A DNA stretch of 64,000 nucleotides, taken from contig CBDDPL010000004.1 of assembly GCA_965232285.1 (NCBI GenBank), positions 1,178,001 to 1,242,000 of the forward strand. Direction: 5' to 3'. Position 1 is the first letter of the stretch. Each line of letters begins with the position of its first letter. The translations under genes were made by a program, and so were the position numbers. Shown one piece after another: positions 54,497-63,724 of the stretch. This stretch comes from Denitrobaculum sp965232285. GTDB lineage: Bacteria > Pseudomonadota > Alphaproteobacteria > Kiloniellales > Kiloniellaceae. Under the pieces are notes generated by a model, which had not been told where the DNA came from, ran no database searches, and saw only the letters and a list, made by a program, of their open reading frames with translations.

Positions 54497-55212
54497 CGCA
54501 AGTAAACGGCGGCGGTCGCCTCTATGGCCTGGGCATCGGGCCGGGCGACCCCGAATTGATCACTCTCAAGGCCCTGCGGCTGCTGCAGGCTGCGCCGGTG
54601 GTGGCCTATCCCGCGCCCGATACCGGCGACAGCCTGGCGCGCGCGATCGTCGCGCCGCACCTGCAGGGCGGACAGACGGAGATCGCCATCCGCGTGCCGA
54701 TGGTTACGGCACGCTTCCCGGCGCAGGAGGTCTACGACCGGGCGGCCGAGGAACTGGGCGGGCATCTGGAAGCGGGCCGGGACGTGGCGGTGCTCTGCGA
54801 AGGCGATCCCTTCTTCTACGGCTCCTTCATGTATCTCTTCGGGCGTATGGCCGAGCGCTTCCAGGTCGAGGTGGTGCCCGGAGTCTCCTCGCTCACCGCC
54901 TGCGCCGCCACGCTGGGCACGGCCCTGGCCGCACGCAACGACGTGTTGACCGTTCTGCCGGCGCCGTTGGACGCCGAAGTGCTGAAATCGCGCCTGCAGG
55001 GCGTGGAGGCGGCGGCCATCATTAAGGTGGGCCGGCACTTCGCCAAGGTGAAGCAGGTGCTGGACGAACTCGATCTGAGCGACCGCGCCCACTACATCGA
55101 GCGCGCCACCATGGAGAACCAGCGTATCCTGCCGCTGGAGCAGGTGGCCGACGATGGCGCGCCTTACTTCTCCATGATCCTGATTCACCGCCGGGGCGAG
55201 GCCTGGACATGA
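54493..55212 (+). CDS. cobI: Precorrin-2 C20-methyltransferase (CobI/CbiL)
   Basis: 239 residues, SAM-dependent tetrapyrrole methylase: LYGLGIGPGDPELITLKALRLL at the start, CEGDPFFYGSFMYLF and VPGVSSLTACAA. It methylates C20 of precorrin-2 or cobalt-factor II. ATG 54493 overlaps the cobL stop as ATGA and itself overlaps cobJ by 4 nt. Confidence 0.96.
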   Translation: MTQVNGGGRLYGLGIGPGDPELITLKALRLLQAAPVVAYPAPDTGDSLARAIVAPHLQGGQTEIAIRVPMVTARFPAQEVYDRAAEELGGHLEAGRDVAVLCEGDPFFYGSFMYLFGRMAERFQVEVVPGVSSLTACAATLGTALAARNDVLTVLPAPLDAEVLKSRLQGVEAAAIIKVGRHFAKVKQVLDELDLSDRAHYIERATMENQRILPLEQVADDGAPYFSMILIHRRGEAWT

Positions 55213-57062
55213 GCACTTCAGTGAACAGCCTGGCGCCGGTTTTCGTCACGCTGACGGCCCAGGGACGGGATCTCGCCGAGCGCCTGAGCGGGGACTGGCC
55301 GGGCAGCGAACTGCACGGCCTGATGGGCCGCGCGGAACCGGCGGAGGTGGTGTTTGACTCCGTCGCCGAACATCTGCGCGACCTCTTCGCGGCGGGCCGT
55401 CCGATTGTCGGCCTCTGCGCCGCGGGTGTCCTGATCCGTATCCTGGCGCCGCTGCTGGACGACAAACAGAGTGAGCCGGCGGTCGTAGCCTTGGCCGAAG
55501 ATGGCGGTGCGGTCGTGCCGCTGCTCGGCGGTCATCGGGGCGCTAACGAGATCGCGCAGTCTCTCGGCGAAAAGCTCTCGGTAGAAGCCGCTGTCACCAC
55601 GGCGGGCGACCGGCGCTTTTCGGTCGCACTGGATGCGCCGCCGGCGGGCTGGCGGCTCGGTAATCCGCAGGACTACAAACCCTTCGTCGCGGCGGCGTTG
55701 GCCGGCGAGAAGATCCGGCTCGAGGGCACGGCGGCCTGGATCAGCGAGAGCGACCTGCCGCTGGCGGACGAGGGTGGGCTCACCATTCGCATTACGGAAG
55801 CGAAAGCGAAAGGCTCCGAGCGCGAACTGATCTTCCATCCGCAGGTCCTGGCCCTGGGGGTTGGCTGCGAACGTAACGCGGAACCGGAAGAAGTGATCGA
55901 CCTCGCGTTCCGGTCGCTCGAAGAAGCCGGTGTTGCGCGGGGCGCTGTCGCTGCGGTGGTCTCGATCGACGTCAAGGCGGACGAAGCGGCGGTGCTGGCG
56001 TTGGCGGCGGCTTTGGATGTGCCCGCGCGTTTCTTCACCCCGGCGGAACTGGAGGAGCAAACGCCGCGCCTGGCGAACCCCTCCGATCTGGTCTTCCGAG
56101 AAGTCGGCTGCCACGGCGTATCTGAAGGTGCGGCCCTGGCGGCGACGGGCACGGCCGGCGAATTGCTCCTGCCCAAGCAGAAATCGGCGCGGGCAACCTG
56201 CGCTATTGCGCGCTCGGCGGGGCTCATCGAGGCGAACGGGATTGGCCGGGCGCGGGGCAGCCTCGCTGTGGTCGGCCTGGGGCCGGGCAACAGCGAATGG
56301 CGCGCGCCGGAAGTTGAAACGGTCGTGCGCCGGGCCAGCGATCTGGTGGGCTACGGCCTCTATCTCGATCTGCTCGGGCCACTGGCCAGGGACAAGATCC
56401 GCCACGACTATGCGCTCGGTGAGGAAGAGGCGCGGGTACGTGCCGCGCTGGAACTGGCCGCCGAAGGCCGGGATGTGGCCCTGATCTGCTCCGGCGATCC
56501 GGGTATCTACGCCATGGCGGCCCTGGTTTACGAACTGCTCGACCGGGCCGATAACCCGGCCTGGCGGCGGGTCGAGCAGAAGGTGGTGCCGGGGATCTCG
56601 GCGCTGCAGGCCGCGGCGGCGCGGATCGGCGCGCCCCTGGGTCATGATTTCTGCGCCATCTCGCTGTCGGACCTGCTGACCCCCTGGGAAGCCATCGAAC
56701 GCCGTCTGAAGGCGGCCGCCGAAGGGGATTTCGTGGTCGCCTTCTACAATCCGGTCTCCAAGCGTCGGACCACCCAGCTCGCGCGCGCGGTCGAGATCCT
56801 CTCGGCCCATCGGCCGGCGGATACGCCCGTGGTTCTGGGCCGCAACCTGGGCCGCGCCGGCGAGACCATTAGCGTGCTGGAACTCTCCGACCTGACACCC
56901 GACAAGGTGGATATGCTGACCGTGGTGCTGGTGGGGTCCTCCACCACGCGGCGGGTCGAGCGCGCGGACGGGGGCTGCTGGGTCTACACGCCGCGCGGCT
57001 ATGCCAAGAAGATGGTGCCGCTTGAGAAAACAGAACTGCAAGCCCCGGGAGACGCGGCATGA
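55209..57062 (+). CDS. Fusion of cobalt-precorrin-5A hydrolase (CbiG) and precorrin-3B C17-methyltransferase (CobJ/CbiH)
   Basis: 617 residues. Residues 1-345 are CbiG-like: GLCAAGVLIRILAPLL and GGHRGANEIAQ in the N-terminal part, GVGCERNAEPEEVIDLAF in the C-terminal part. From residue 350 (GSLAVVGLGPGNSEW) a CobJ/CbiH methylase follows with CSGDPGIYAMAALVYE and VPGISALQAAAARIGAPLGHDFCAISLSD-type motifs. CbiG opens the ring lactone and CbiH contracts the ring in the cobalt-early pathway, so the fusion links adjacent steps. This fusion is known in alphaproteobacteria. Confidence 0.94.
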   Translation: MSTSVNSLAPVFVTLTAQGRDLAERLSGDWPGSELHGLMGRAEPAEVVFDSVAEHLRDLFAAGRPIVGLCAAGVLIRILAPLLDDKQSEPAVVALAEDGGAVVPLLGGHRGANEIAQSLGEKLSVEAAVTTAGDRRFSVALDAPPAGWRLGNPQDYKPFVAAALAGEKIRLEGTAAWISESDLPLADEGGLTIRITEAKAKGSERELIFHPQVLALGVGCERNAEPEEVIDLAFRSLEEAGVARGAVAAVVSIDVKADEAAVLALAAALDVPARFFTPAELEEQTPRLANPSDLVFREVGCHGVSEGAALAATGTAGELLLPKQKSARATCAIARSAGLIEANGIGRARGSLAVVGLGPGNSEWRAPEVETVVRRASDLVGYGLYLDLLGPLARDKIRHDYALGEEEARVRAALELAAEGRDVALICSGDPGIYAMAALVYELLDRADNPAWRRVEQKVVPGISALQAAAARIGAPLGHDFCAISLSDLLTPWEAIERRLKAAAEGDFVVAFYNPVSKRRTTQLARAVEILSAHRPADTPVVLGRNLGRAGETISVLELSDLTPDKVDMLTVVLVGSSTTRRVERADGGCWVYTPRGYAKKMVPLEKTELQAPGDAA

Positions 57063-57850
57063 CGGTACATTTCATCGGCGCGGGACCGGGCGCCGCCGAC
57101 CTGCTGACCCTGCGCGGCCGGGACCTGATCGCGGCCTGTCCGGTCTGTCTCTACGCCGGCTCCCTGGTACCGGAAGAGGTGGTCGCTTACGCCCCCGAGG
57201 GCGCGCGGGTGCTGGACACTGCCCCTATGACCCTGGACGAGATCCTGGCGGAGATCGAGGCGGCCCACGCGGCCGGGCAGGACGTGGCGCGGGTGCACTC
57301 CGGCGATCCCTCGCTTTATGGCGCGATCGGTGAACAGATCCGCCGCCTGAAAGCGCTGGGGATTCCCTACGACATCACCCCGGGTGTGCCGGCCTATGCC
57401 GCCGCGGCGGCGACCCTGGGGCAGGAACTGACCCTACCGGATGTCAGCCAGACGGTGATCCTGACACGCACGGCCATGAAGAGCTCGGCCATGCCGAACA
57501 AGGAGGATCTCGCAACGCTGGGGGCTTCCGGGGCAACGCTGGCGATCCACCTTTCGGTGCGCAACCTGAAACATGTGGAAGCCGAGCTGACGCCCTTCTA
57601 CGGCGCCGACTGTCCGGTCGCGGTGATCTTCCGGGCCTCCTGGCCGGACGAGACGGTGATCCGCGGGACGCTTTCGGACATCCGGGCCAAGGTCCGGGAA
57701 GCCAAGCTGACCCGCACCGCTCTGATCCTGGTCGGGCGGGTGCTGTCGGAAGCCACGGACTTCACCGACAGCAAGCTTTACGATCCGACCCACGTCCATG
57801 TACTGCGCCCGGAACGCAACGAGCCGAAGATGCCGAAGGCCTCGGCATGA
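57059..57850 (+). CDS. cobM: Precorrin-4 C11-methyltransferase (CobM/CbiF)
   Basis: 263 residues, tetrapyrrole methylase: HFIGAGPGAADLLTLRGRDL at the start, VHSGDPSLYGAIGEQIRRL and GVPAYAAAAATLGQELTLPDVSQ-type segments characteristic of CobM/CbiF. It methylates C11 of the corrin precursor. Four-nt overlaps join it to the fusion gene upstream and the amidase gene downstream. Confidence 0.96.
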   Translation: MTVHFIGAGPGAADLLTLRGRDLIAACPVCLYAGSLVPEEVVAYAPEGARVLDTAPMTLDEILAEIEAAHAAGQDVARVHSGDPSLYGAIGEQIRRLKALGIPYDITPGVPAYAAAAATLGQELTLPDVSQTVILTRTAMKSSAMPNKEDLATLGASGATLAIHLSVRNLKHVEAELTPFYGADCPVAVIFRASWPDETVIRGTLSDIRAKVREAKLTRTALILVGRVLSEATDFTDSKLYDPTHVHVLRPERNEPKMPKASA

Positions 57851-59199
57851 CAGCGGTCGAGCTTCCTAGGATCGCGGACCTCGCCGTAGCCTTGGCGCGG
57901 GGTGAAACCACCAGCCGAGAACTGATCGAGACGGCGCTGGCCCGTGCCGAAGACGCGCAAGGAGAGGGCAGCCGGGTCTTCATTGCACTCTACCGGGAGC
58001 AGGCTCTGGCGGCGGCGGAAGCCAGCGATCTGCTGCGCGCTCGGGGTATCGTGCCCTCGCCCCTGGCCGGCATTCCCGTTTCGATCAAAGATCTCTTCGA
58101 TGTGGCCGGGGAGGTGACCAAAGCCGGTTCGCGGATTCTGGCCGAGGCCGAACCCGCCACCGTCGATGCACCGGTCGTCCAGCGCCTGCGCGCCGCGGGC
58201 GCCGTCCTGACGGGCCGCACCAATATGACCGAGTTTGCCTATTCCGGTCTGGGGCTCAATCCGCATTACGGCACGCCAAGCAACCCTTACGACCGCGAGA
58301 CCGGCCGCATTCCCGGTGGTTCCTCCTCGGGCGCCGCGGTCTCGGTGACCGACGGCATGTCGATCGCGGCGATCGGCTCGGACACCGGCGGGTCAGTGCG
58401 TGTTCCGTCAGCTTTCTGCGGCCTGACCGGCTTCAAGCCGACGGTCGAGCGGGTGCCGCGCGACGGGGTGCTGCCGCTTTCGATCACCTTCGACTCCATC
58501 GGGCCTCTGGCCGCCAGTGTCGACTGCTGCGCTCTGCTGGATGCGGTGATGGCCGGGGAAACCCCGGAAATGCCCGAGGCCTTGCCGCTCAAGGGGCTGC
58601 GCTTCGGGCTGCCGACCACCCTGGTTCTCGACGGACTGGATGCGCAGGTCTCGGCGGCCTTCGAGCGCGCGCTCGACCTGCTTTCGAAGGCCGGTGTGCA
58701 GATCATCGAATTCGCCTTCGAAGAGATCGCCGAGATACCGGAGTTTCGCGGCCGCTCCGGCTTTACCGCGCCGGAATCCTATGCCTGGCATCGGGATCTG
58801 CTGGCGCGCGGATATGATCTCTACGACCCGCAGGTAGCCAGCCGGATGATCACGGGGGCGGAGGTCACCGCCGCGGACTATATCAATACCCTGAAAAACT
58901 GGCGGGAGCTGCTGGGTCGCGCCGATCTCCGGACCCGGCCCTTTGATGCCCTGATCCTGCCGACCGCGCCGATCATCGCGCCGCGCTTCAGCGAGGTCGA
59001 GAGCGATGAGGGTTTCGCCCGCTTCAATGCCCAGGCGCTACGCAACACCTTCGTGGGGAACTTCCTGCACCGCTGCGCCATCTCGCTGCCCTGTCACCGG
59101 GCGGGGGAGGCACCGGTCGGCCTGATGCTGATGGGCGAGACCGGAGAAGACACGCGGTTGCTGTCGATCGCCGGAGCAGTGGAAAAGGCGCTGCTCTAA
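57847..59199 (+). CDS. Amidase signature-family hydrolase embedded in the cob operon
   Basis: 450 residues of the GatA/amidase-signature family. The Ser-cisSer-Lys triad is intact: K81 in SIKDLFD, S159/S160 in GGSSSGAAVS and S183 in DTGGSVRVPS. It would hydrolyse an amide bond; no amidotransferase partner (GatB/C) is nearby. It overlaps cobM by 4 nt and its stop is nested with that of convergent cobK. The standard pathway to cobyrinic diamide needs no such enzyme, so a role in corrinoid side-chain amide hydrolysis, salvage, or an unrelated hitch-hiking function are all possible. Confidence 0.92.
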   Translation: MTAVELPRIADLAVALARGETTSRELIETALARAEDAQGEGSRVFIALYREQALAAAEASDLLRARGIVPSPLAGIPVSIKDLFDVAGEVTKAGSRILAEAEPATVDAPVVQRLRAAGAVLTGRTNMTEFAYSGLGLNPHYGTPSNPYDRETGRIPGGSSSGAAVSVTDGMSIAAIGSDTGGSVRVPSAFCGLTGFKPTVERVPRDGVLPLSITFDSIGPLAASVDCCALLDAVMAGETPEMPEALPLKGLRFGLPTTLVLDGLDAQVSAAFERALDLLSKAGVQIIEFAFEEIAEIPEFRGRSGFTAPESYAWHRDLLARGYDLYDPQVASRMITGAEVTAADYINTLKNWRELLGRADLRTRPFDALILPTAPIIAPRFSEVESDEGFARFNAQALRNTFVGNFLHRCAISLPCHRAGEAPVGLMLMGETGEDTRLLSIAGAVEKALL

Positions 59200-59945
59200 A
59201 TGAGCTGCTTTAGCCACTTGACGGCGTCGGCGGGACGGCCGACCCGATTGCAGTCCAGCGCGGGTGGCCGTTGCACGATAATGACCGGCAGGCCAAGTTT
59301 CTGCGCAGCGATGACTTTGCCGTAGGTTGCCGGCCCGCCGCTGTTTTTGGTGACCACGCAGTCGATGCGATGCTCTTCCATGAGCTGGGCTTCCGCCTGC
59401 TCGTAAAAGGGACCGCGTCCCAGGACCGTCTCGAAATTCTTCAGCGGCAGGTCCTCCAGGGGATCCACCGAGCGCAGCAGGAACCAGCGGTCCTCCAGCG
59501 CGGCGAAGGGTTTGACCTCCTGCCGGCCGGTGGTCAGGAAGATCCGGCGAAAGCTGCCGCGCGCAATGACCTCTGCCGCCGCCTCCAGATTGGTGACCGG
59601 CAGCCAGGTGTCGCCCTCGGTCTTTTCCCAGGGCGGCCGGTGGAGCTGCAGATAAGGGACCTGCGCGGCGTTGCAGGCCTGCAGGGCATTGCGCGAGATC
59701 TGCGCGGCGAAGGGATGGGTGGCGTCGACCACCGCGTCGATCCTGGTCTCGCGCAGGTATTTGCAGAGGCCGTCCGGGCCGCCGAAACCGCCCATGTGCA
59801 GCTCGCCGGGCGGCTCGACGGGGGCCTTGGTCCGCCCGGCCAGGGAGTTGATGATGCGGTAGCCGCCGTCGGCGAAGAGAAGCGTCGCCAGCGCGAAAGC
59901 CTCCCCGGTGCCGCTCAGGATCAGGACCTGCTTGTCAGGCTGCAT
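59196..59945 (-). CDS. cobK: Precorrin-6A reductase (CobK/CbiJ)
   Basis: 249 residues. VLILSGTGEAFALATLLF near the start, VVDATHPFAAQISRNA and the C-terminal CVVTKNSGGPATYGKVIAA are family hallmarks. It reduces the macrocycle with NAD(P)H. It overlaps the end of cbiD by 11 nt on the same strand, and its stop codon is interleaved with that of the convergent amidase gene. Confidence 0.95.
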   Translation of the reverse strand: MQPDKQVLILSGTGEAFALATLLFADGGYRIINSLAGRTKAPVEPPGELHMGGFGGPDGLCKYLRETRIDAVVDATHPFAAQISRNALQACNAAQVPYLQLHRPPWEKTEGDTWLPVTNLEAAAEVIARGSFRRIFLTTGRQEVKPFAALEDRWFLLRSVDPLEDLPLKNFETVLGRGPFYEQAEAQLMEEHRIDCVVTKNSGGPATYGKVIAAQKLGLPVIIVQRPPALDCNRVGRPADAVKWLKQLI

Positions 59946-61023
59946 CGGCGCGCCCCACCAGCACTCCGGCGCGATCGAAAATCATGACATCCACCTTCGT
60001 TTCACCCCCGAGGACAGCGAGGGCCGTCTCGCGTGCGGCCTGCGCCATGGCGTCCGCAATGGGTATAGCGTGATTTTGCGCCAGCGCCAGCACTTGATTT
60101 GCCGTGTTGGCGCTCCGCGTCTCCTCGACCAGCGCGTCCGGAGCATCCAGTTCCGCCAGCCGCGCGGCCAGCCAGTCGAAGTCCACCTGGCTGCGGCCCG
60201 AATGCAGATCCAGGTGTCCGGCCGCCAGTTTGGTCAGCTTGGCGAAGCCGCCGCCGATGGTCAGCCGGGGCAGGGGATGCTTACGCAGGTATTTCAGCAT
60301 GCCGCCCGCGAAGTCTCCCATGTCGAGCATGGCGAAGTCCGGCAGCTCGTAGTGGCTTTGCACGGCCTTTTCCGAGGTCGAGCCGGTACAGCCGGCGACG
60401 TGCATAAGCCCGTTGGCGCGGGCGACGTCGATGCCCCGGTGGATCGAGTGAATCCAGGCGGAGCAGGAGAAGGGCACCACGATACCCGTCGTCCCGAGAA
60501 TCGAGAGGCCGCCGAGAATGCCCAGGCGCGGATTCCAGGTCTTCTTTGCCAGCTCCGCGCCGCCGGGTACGGAGATCTCGATCTCGATATCGCCGCTGTC
60601 TTCGAAAGAAGCCGCCAGCTCTTCGATGGTCTCGGTCATCATCTTCCGTGGCACCGGATTGACCGAGGCTTCGCCCGGAGGAATCGGCAGGCCGGGTTTG
60701 GTCACCTTGCCGACCCCTTCACCGGCCTTGAATATCACGCCGCTGCCCTTGGGGCCCCGGCGCAGGGTGACCAGGATTTCGGCCAGATGGGTGACGTCCG
60801 GGTCGTCGCCGGCGTCCTTGATGATGCCGGCGCGGGCGAAGTCAGGGCCCAGTTCCTCCCGATTCAGGGCGAAGGCCGGCTGTTCGCCGCCGGGCAGGGT
60901 GATGGTGACCGGATCGGGGAACCGCCCGCTGAGCAATGCCGTATAGGCGGCGCGTGTAGCGGCCGTGGCGCAGGCGCCCGTGGTCCAGCCCCGGCGCAGG
61001 TCTCCCTCTGGTTTTCGAGCCAT
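59935..61023 (-). CDS. cbiD: Cobalt-precorrin-5B C1-methyltransferase (CbiD)
   Basis: 362 residues. RRGWTTGACATAATRAAYTALL at the N-terminus and GSGVIFKAGEGVGKVTKPGL are typical of CbiD. It replaces the aerobic enzyme CobF and methylates C1 after ring opening by CbiG. First gene of a minus-strand pair with cobK, divergent from cobA by 61 bp. Confidence 0.95.
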   Translation of the reverse strand: MARKPEGDLRRGWTTGACATAATRAAYTALLSGRFPDPVTITLPGGEQPAFALNREELGPDFARAGIIKDAGDDPDVTHLAEILVTLRRGPKGSGVIFKAGEGVGKVTKPGLPIPPGEASVNPVPRKMMTETIEELAASFEDSGDIEIEISVPGGAELAKKTWNPRLGILGGLSILGTTGIVVPFSCSAWIHSIHRGIDVARANGLMHVAGCTGSTSEKAVQSHYELPDFAMLDMGDFAGGMLKYLRKHPLPRLTIGGGFAKLTKLAAGHLDLHSGRSQVDFDWLAARLAELDAPDALVEETRSANTANQVLALAQNHAIPIADAMAQAARETALAVLGGETKVDVMIFDRAGVLVGRADAA

Positions 61024-61084
61024 GTCGCTTTTTTACAGTTGTTCGGTCGTCTCTGGCTAGAAGCGAAGTGACAGCGAGGTTACA

Positions 61085-61933
61085 GTGCCCGCCATGGACC
61101 ACTTGACCTTCAATCTTCCGGCCTTCGAGCCCGGCTGGGTCTGGCTGACCGGCGCCGGTCCCGGCGATCCGGGCCTGCTGACGCTCTACGCCCTGCATGG
61201 CCTGCGCTCCGCAGACGTGGTGGTGTACGACGCGCTGGTCGATAAGTCGATCCTGGAACTGGCGCAGCCAGGCTGCCTGCTGGAGTATGCCGGCAAGCGC
61301 GGCGGCAAACCCTCGCCGAAACAGGCGGATATCTCCCGAAAGCTCATCCACTATGCCAGGGAAGGTAAGCGCGTTCTGCGCCTGAAGGGCGGCGATCCTT
61401 TCGTCTTCGGACGCGGCGGCGAGGAAGCGCTGGCGCTCGTCGACGCCGGGGTTTCCTTCCGGATCGTGCCAGGGATCTCGGCTGGAATCGGCGGCCTGGC
61501 CTATGCCGGTATTCCCGTCACCCACCGCGAGACCAATTCGGCGGTCACCTTCGTGACCGGCCATAACCAGGGCGGCGTCATGCCCAACGATTTGGATTGG
61601 GGCGCCATCGCAAAGGGCTCGCCCGTCATCGTGATCTACATGGCGATCAAGCATCTGGCCCAGATCTCGGGCGCCCTGATCGCCGAAGGCCGCAACCCGG
61701 CGGAACCGGTGGCCGTGGTCAGCAAGGCCAGCACCGCCGAGCAGCAGGTGCTGGAGACCACGCTCGCGTCCTGCGCTGACGATGTGGTCGCGCAGGGGAT
61801 CGAACCGCCGTCGCTGGTGGTGGTGGGCGAGGTGGTGCGCCTGCGGGCCGGGCTGGACTGGCTCGGCGCACTCTCGGGCCGGGTCCTGGTCTCCGACCCG
61901 CTGCAGCGCCGGCAGGACCGTGCCACCGGATAA
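61085..61933 (+). CDS. cobA: Uroporphyrinogen-III C-methyltransferase (CobA/SUMT)
   Basis: 282 residues. WLTGAGPGDPGLLTLYAL, VVYDALVD, LRLKGGDPFVFGRGGEEA and GIPVTHRETNSAVTFVTGH are SUMT hallmarks. It adds methyl groups at C2 and C7 to make precorrin-2. It lacks the CysG dehydrogenase/ferrochelatase half. The start is a GTG (GAGG 6 nt upstream); an ATG three codons later is possible. Confidence 0.96.
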   Translation: MPAMDHLTFNLPAFEPGWVWLTGAGPGDPGLLTLYALHGLRSADVVVYDALVDKSILELAQPGCLLEYAGKRGGKPSPKQADISRKLIHYAREGKRVLRLKGGDPFVFGRGGEEALALVDAGVSFRIVPGISAGIGGLAYAGIPVTHRETNSAVTFVTGHNQGGVMPNDLDWGAIAKGSPVIVIYMAIKHLAQISGALIAEGRNPAEPVAVVSKASTAEQQVLETTLASCADDVVAQGIEPPSLVVVGEVVRLRAGLDWLGALSGRVLVSDPLQRRQDRATG

Positions 61934-61952
61934 GCAAGGGCAGGCGGAGGCC

Positions 61953-63323
61953 ATGGCGAAGCCGGGCGCGCTTCCCCCAGGACTGCTGATCGCGGCGCCC
62001 AGTTCCGGCAGTGGCAAGACCACCCTCACGCTCGCGCTTTTGCGCCGCTTTCGGCAACTCGGGCGCGCCGTCTCCTCCATCAAGGTCGGACCGGACTATA
62101 TCGATCCGGCCTTTCATGCGGCGGCCAGCGGGCGCCCCTGTTGCAATCTCGATAGCTGGGCCATGCGGGAGGCAAGCCTGCTCGAACTGGTCAGGGCTGC
62201 AGGCAGGGACAGCGACTTCGTTCTGGGTGAAGGGGTCATGGGGCTGTTCGACGGCGCTCCGGACGGGCGCGGTTCGACCGCCGATCTGGCGCGCTTTACG
62301 GGCTGGCCGGTGGTGCTGGTGGTCGACGTCCGGGGCATGGCGGCCTCTGCCGCGGCGGTGGTCCATGGCTTCGCGAGCCTCGACCCGCATATCACCCTGG
62401 CCGGCGTGATCTTCAACCGGGTCGGCAGCGAACGTCACGCTGAGTCGCTGTGGGAAGCCTGCGCCGCGCTTTCGGTTCCCATCCTGGGTTTCGTGCGGCG
62501 ATCCGGGGAGATCGACCTGCCGTCCCGGCATCTGGGCCTGGTGCAGGCCGGTGAGCACAGAGAACTCGAGGCCTTTCTCGAACGGGCTGCGGACCAGGTG
62601 GCCGGCGCCGTCGACTGTGAGCGTCTGGCCCGGCTTGCTGCCTCCAAGCCTTTGGTCAGGCACGTGGAGAGCACCGCGCTGCGTCCGGGCTTGCCGCCAC
62701 TCGGGCAGAAGATTGCCGTGGCGCAGGATAAGGCCTTCGCCTTCAGCTATTCCTTTCAGCTAGAAGCCTGGCGGGCGGCGGGTGCCGAGCTTTCCTTCTT
62801 TTCCCCTCTGGCGGATCAGGCGCCTGATGTGGCGGCGGATGCGGTCTTTTTGCCGGGCGGCTATCCCGAACTGCATGGGGGCACGCTGGCGGCAAACCGG
62901 CGTTTTCTGGAGGGTTTGCGCCAGGCGGCCGACCGGGGCGCACTGCTCTACGGCGAATGCGGCGGCTATATGGTTCTGGGCGACGGTCTGACGGATGCTG
63001 AAGGGCAGCGTCATGCCATGGCCGGCCTGCTGCCCGTGGAGACCTCCTTTGCAGGCGGGGCGGAAGGGATGCGGCGCGGCCGGCGTATGACCCTTGGCTA
63101 CAGGCAGGCAAGCCTTCTGGCCGAGACGCCTCTTGGGCCTCTGGGCAGCCTTTATCGCGGTCATGAGTTTCACTACGCGCAGGAGGCCATCTCGGCCAGG
63201 GGAGATGCCAAGAATCGGCTCTTCGGTCTGACCGACGCTCGCGGCGATGCGCTGGAAGCGGCGGGCTGCCGGAATGGCAGGGTGATGGGATCCTTCCTGC
63301 ACATTATCGACCGCGTGACATAA
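61953..63323 (+). CDS. cobB: Cobyrinic acid a,c-diamide synthase (CobB/CbiA)
   Basis: 456 residues. N-terminal ATP-binding AAPSSGSGKTTLTLALLRRF, then KVGPDYIDPAFHAAASGRPC and EGVMGLFDG. C-terminal type-I glutamine amidotransferase domain with catalytic Cys in LLYGECGGYMVLGDGL and His in GHEFHYA. It amidates the a and c side chains using glutamine. GGAGG precedes the ATG; 19 nt after cobA, so co-transcribed. Confidence 0.96.
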   Translation: MAKPGALPPGLLIAAPSSGSGKTTLTLALLRRFRQLGRAVSSIKVGPDYIDPAFHAAASGRPCCNLDSWAMREASLLELVRAAGRDSDFVLGEGVMGLFDGAPDGRGSTADLARFTGWPVVLVVDVRGMAASAAAVVHGFASLDPHITLAGVIFNRVGSERHAESLWEACAALSVPILGFVRRSGEIDLPSRHLGLVQAGEHRELEAFLERAADQVAGAVDCERLARLAASKPLVRHVESTALRPGLPPLGQKIAVAQDKAFAFSYSFQLEAWRAAGAELSFFSPLADQAPDVAADAVFLPGGYPELHGGTLAANRRFLEGLRQAADRGALLYGECGGYMVLGDGLTDAEGQRHAMAGLLPVETSFAGGAEGMRRGRRMTLGYRQASLLAETPLGPLGSLYRGHEFHYAQEAISARGDAKNRLFGLTDARGDALEAAGCRNGRVMGSFLHIIDRVT

Positions 63324-63724
63324 GCCTGCGCGGAATTTCCTTTTGTAAAGGATAGGACCCAGTGGCTTGTGGTTTCCAGGCCCAAAGATCACATTTGCAA
63401 TGGTTCGATTTTTTTGTATTTATGCAACTCAAGGTGCGCTGCTTTTGCTTGCTCGAACCAGGTTCCCTCACGGGTCAAATTTGGTCTGCAAAATACTTTA
63501 CTTAAATCTTTCAATGGATTGTTCTTGAGTCTCTAGAGTTTGCTTTATCCGGCGAAGAGGGACTGGACTATCTGCGCGAAGACGAGTGAAATGAGCGCAG
63601 TGCGCTAAAACAAACAGCGGATAAGCTGTAACGGCTAAGGGAGGGGCTGGCCCGAGCGCCTGGGAAACGGCGGTCGGATCAACCGGAACGCCCCGTACAA
63701 TCCGGGTGGCTGTGTCGCGGTGGG
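63324..63724. other. 401-bp intergenic region
   Basis: A hairpin TCCTTT-TGT-AAAGGA (63338-63352) follows the cobB stop but has no T-run; a T-rich stretch lies near 63410. A palindrome AGCGCA-G-TGCGCT sits at 63594-63606. The AT-rich middle contains no supported coding frame. The right end must contain the promoter of the PAS protein. Confidence 0.5.

Noticed and set aside
55218..57041. A 607-codon minus-strand frame opposite the CbiG-CobJ gene, and a similar one at 51303-53075
   Set aside because: Both mirror real cob genes and encode Arg/His/Gly-rich sequence with no domain pattern.
63338..63352. Rho-independent terminator after cobB
   Set aside because: The 6-bp AT-rich stem lacks a following T-run.
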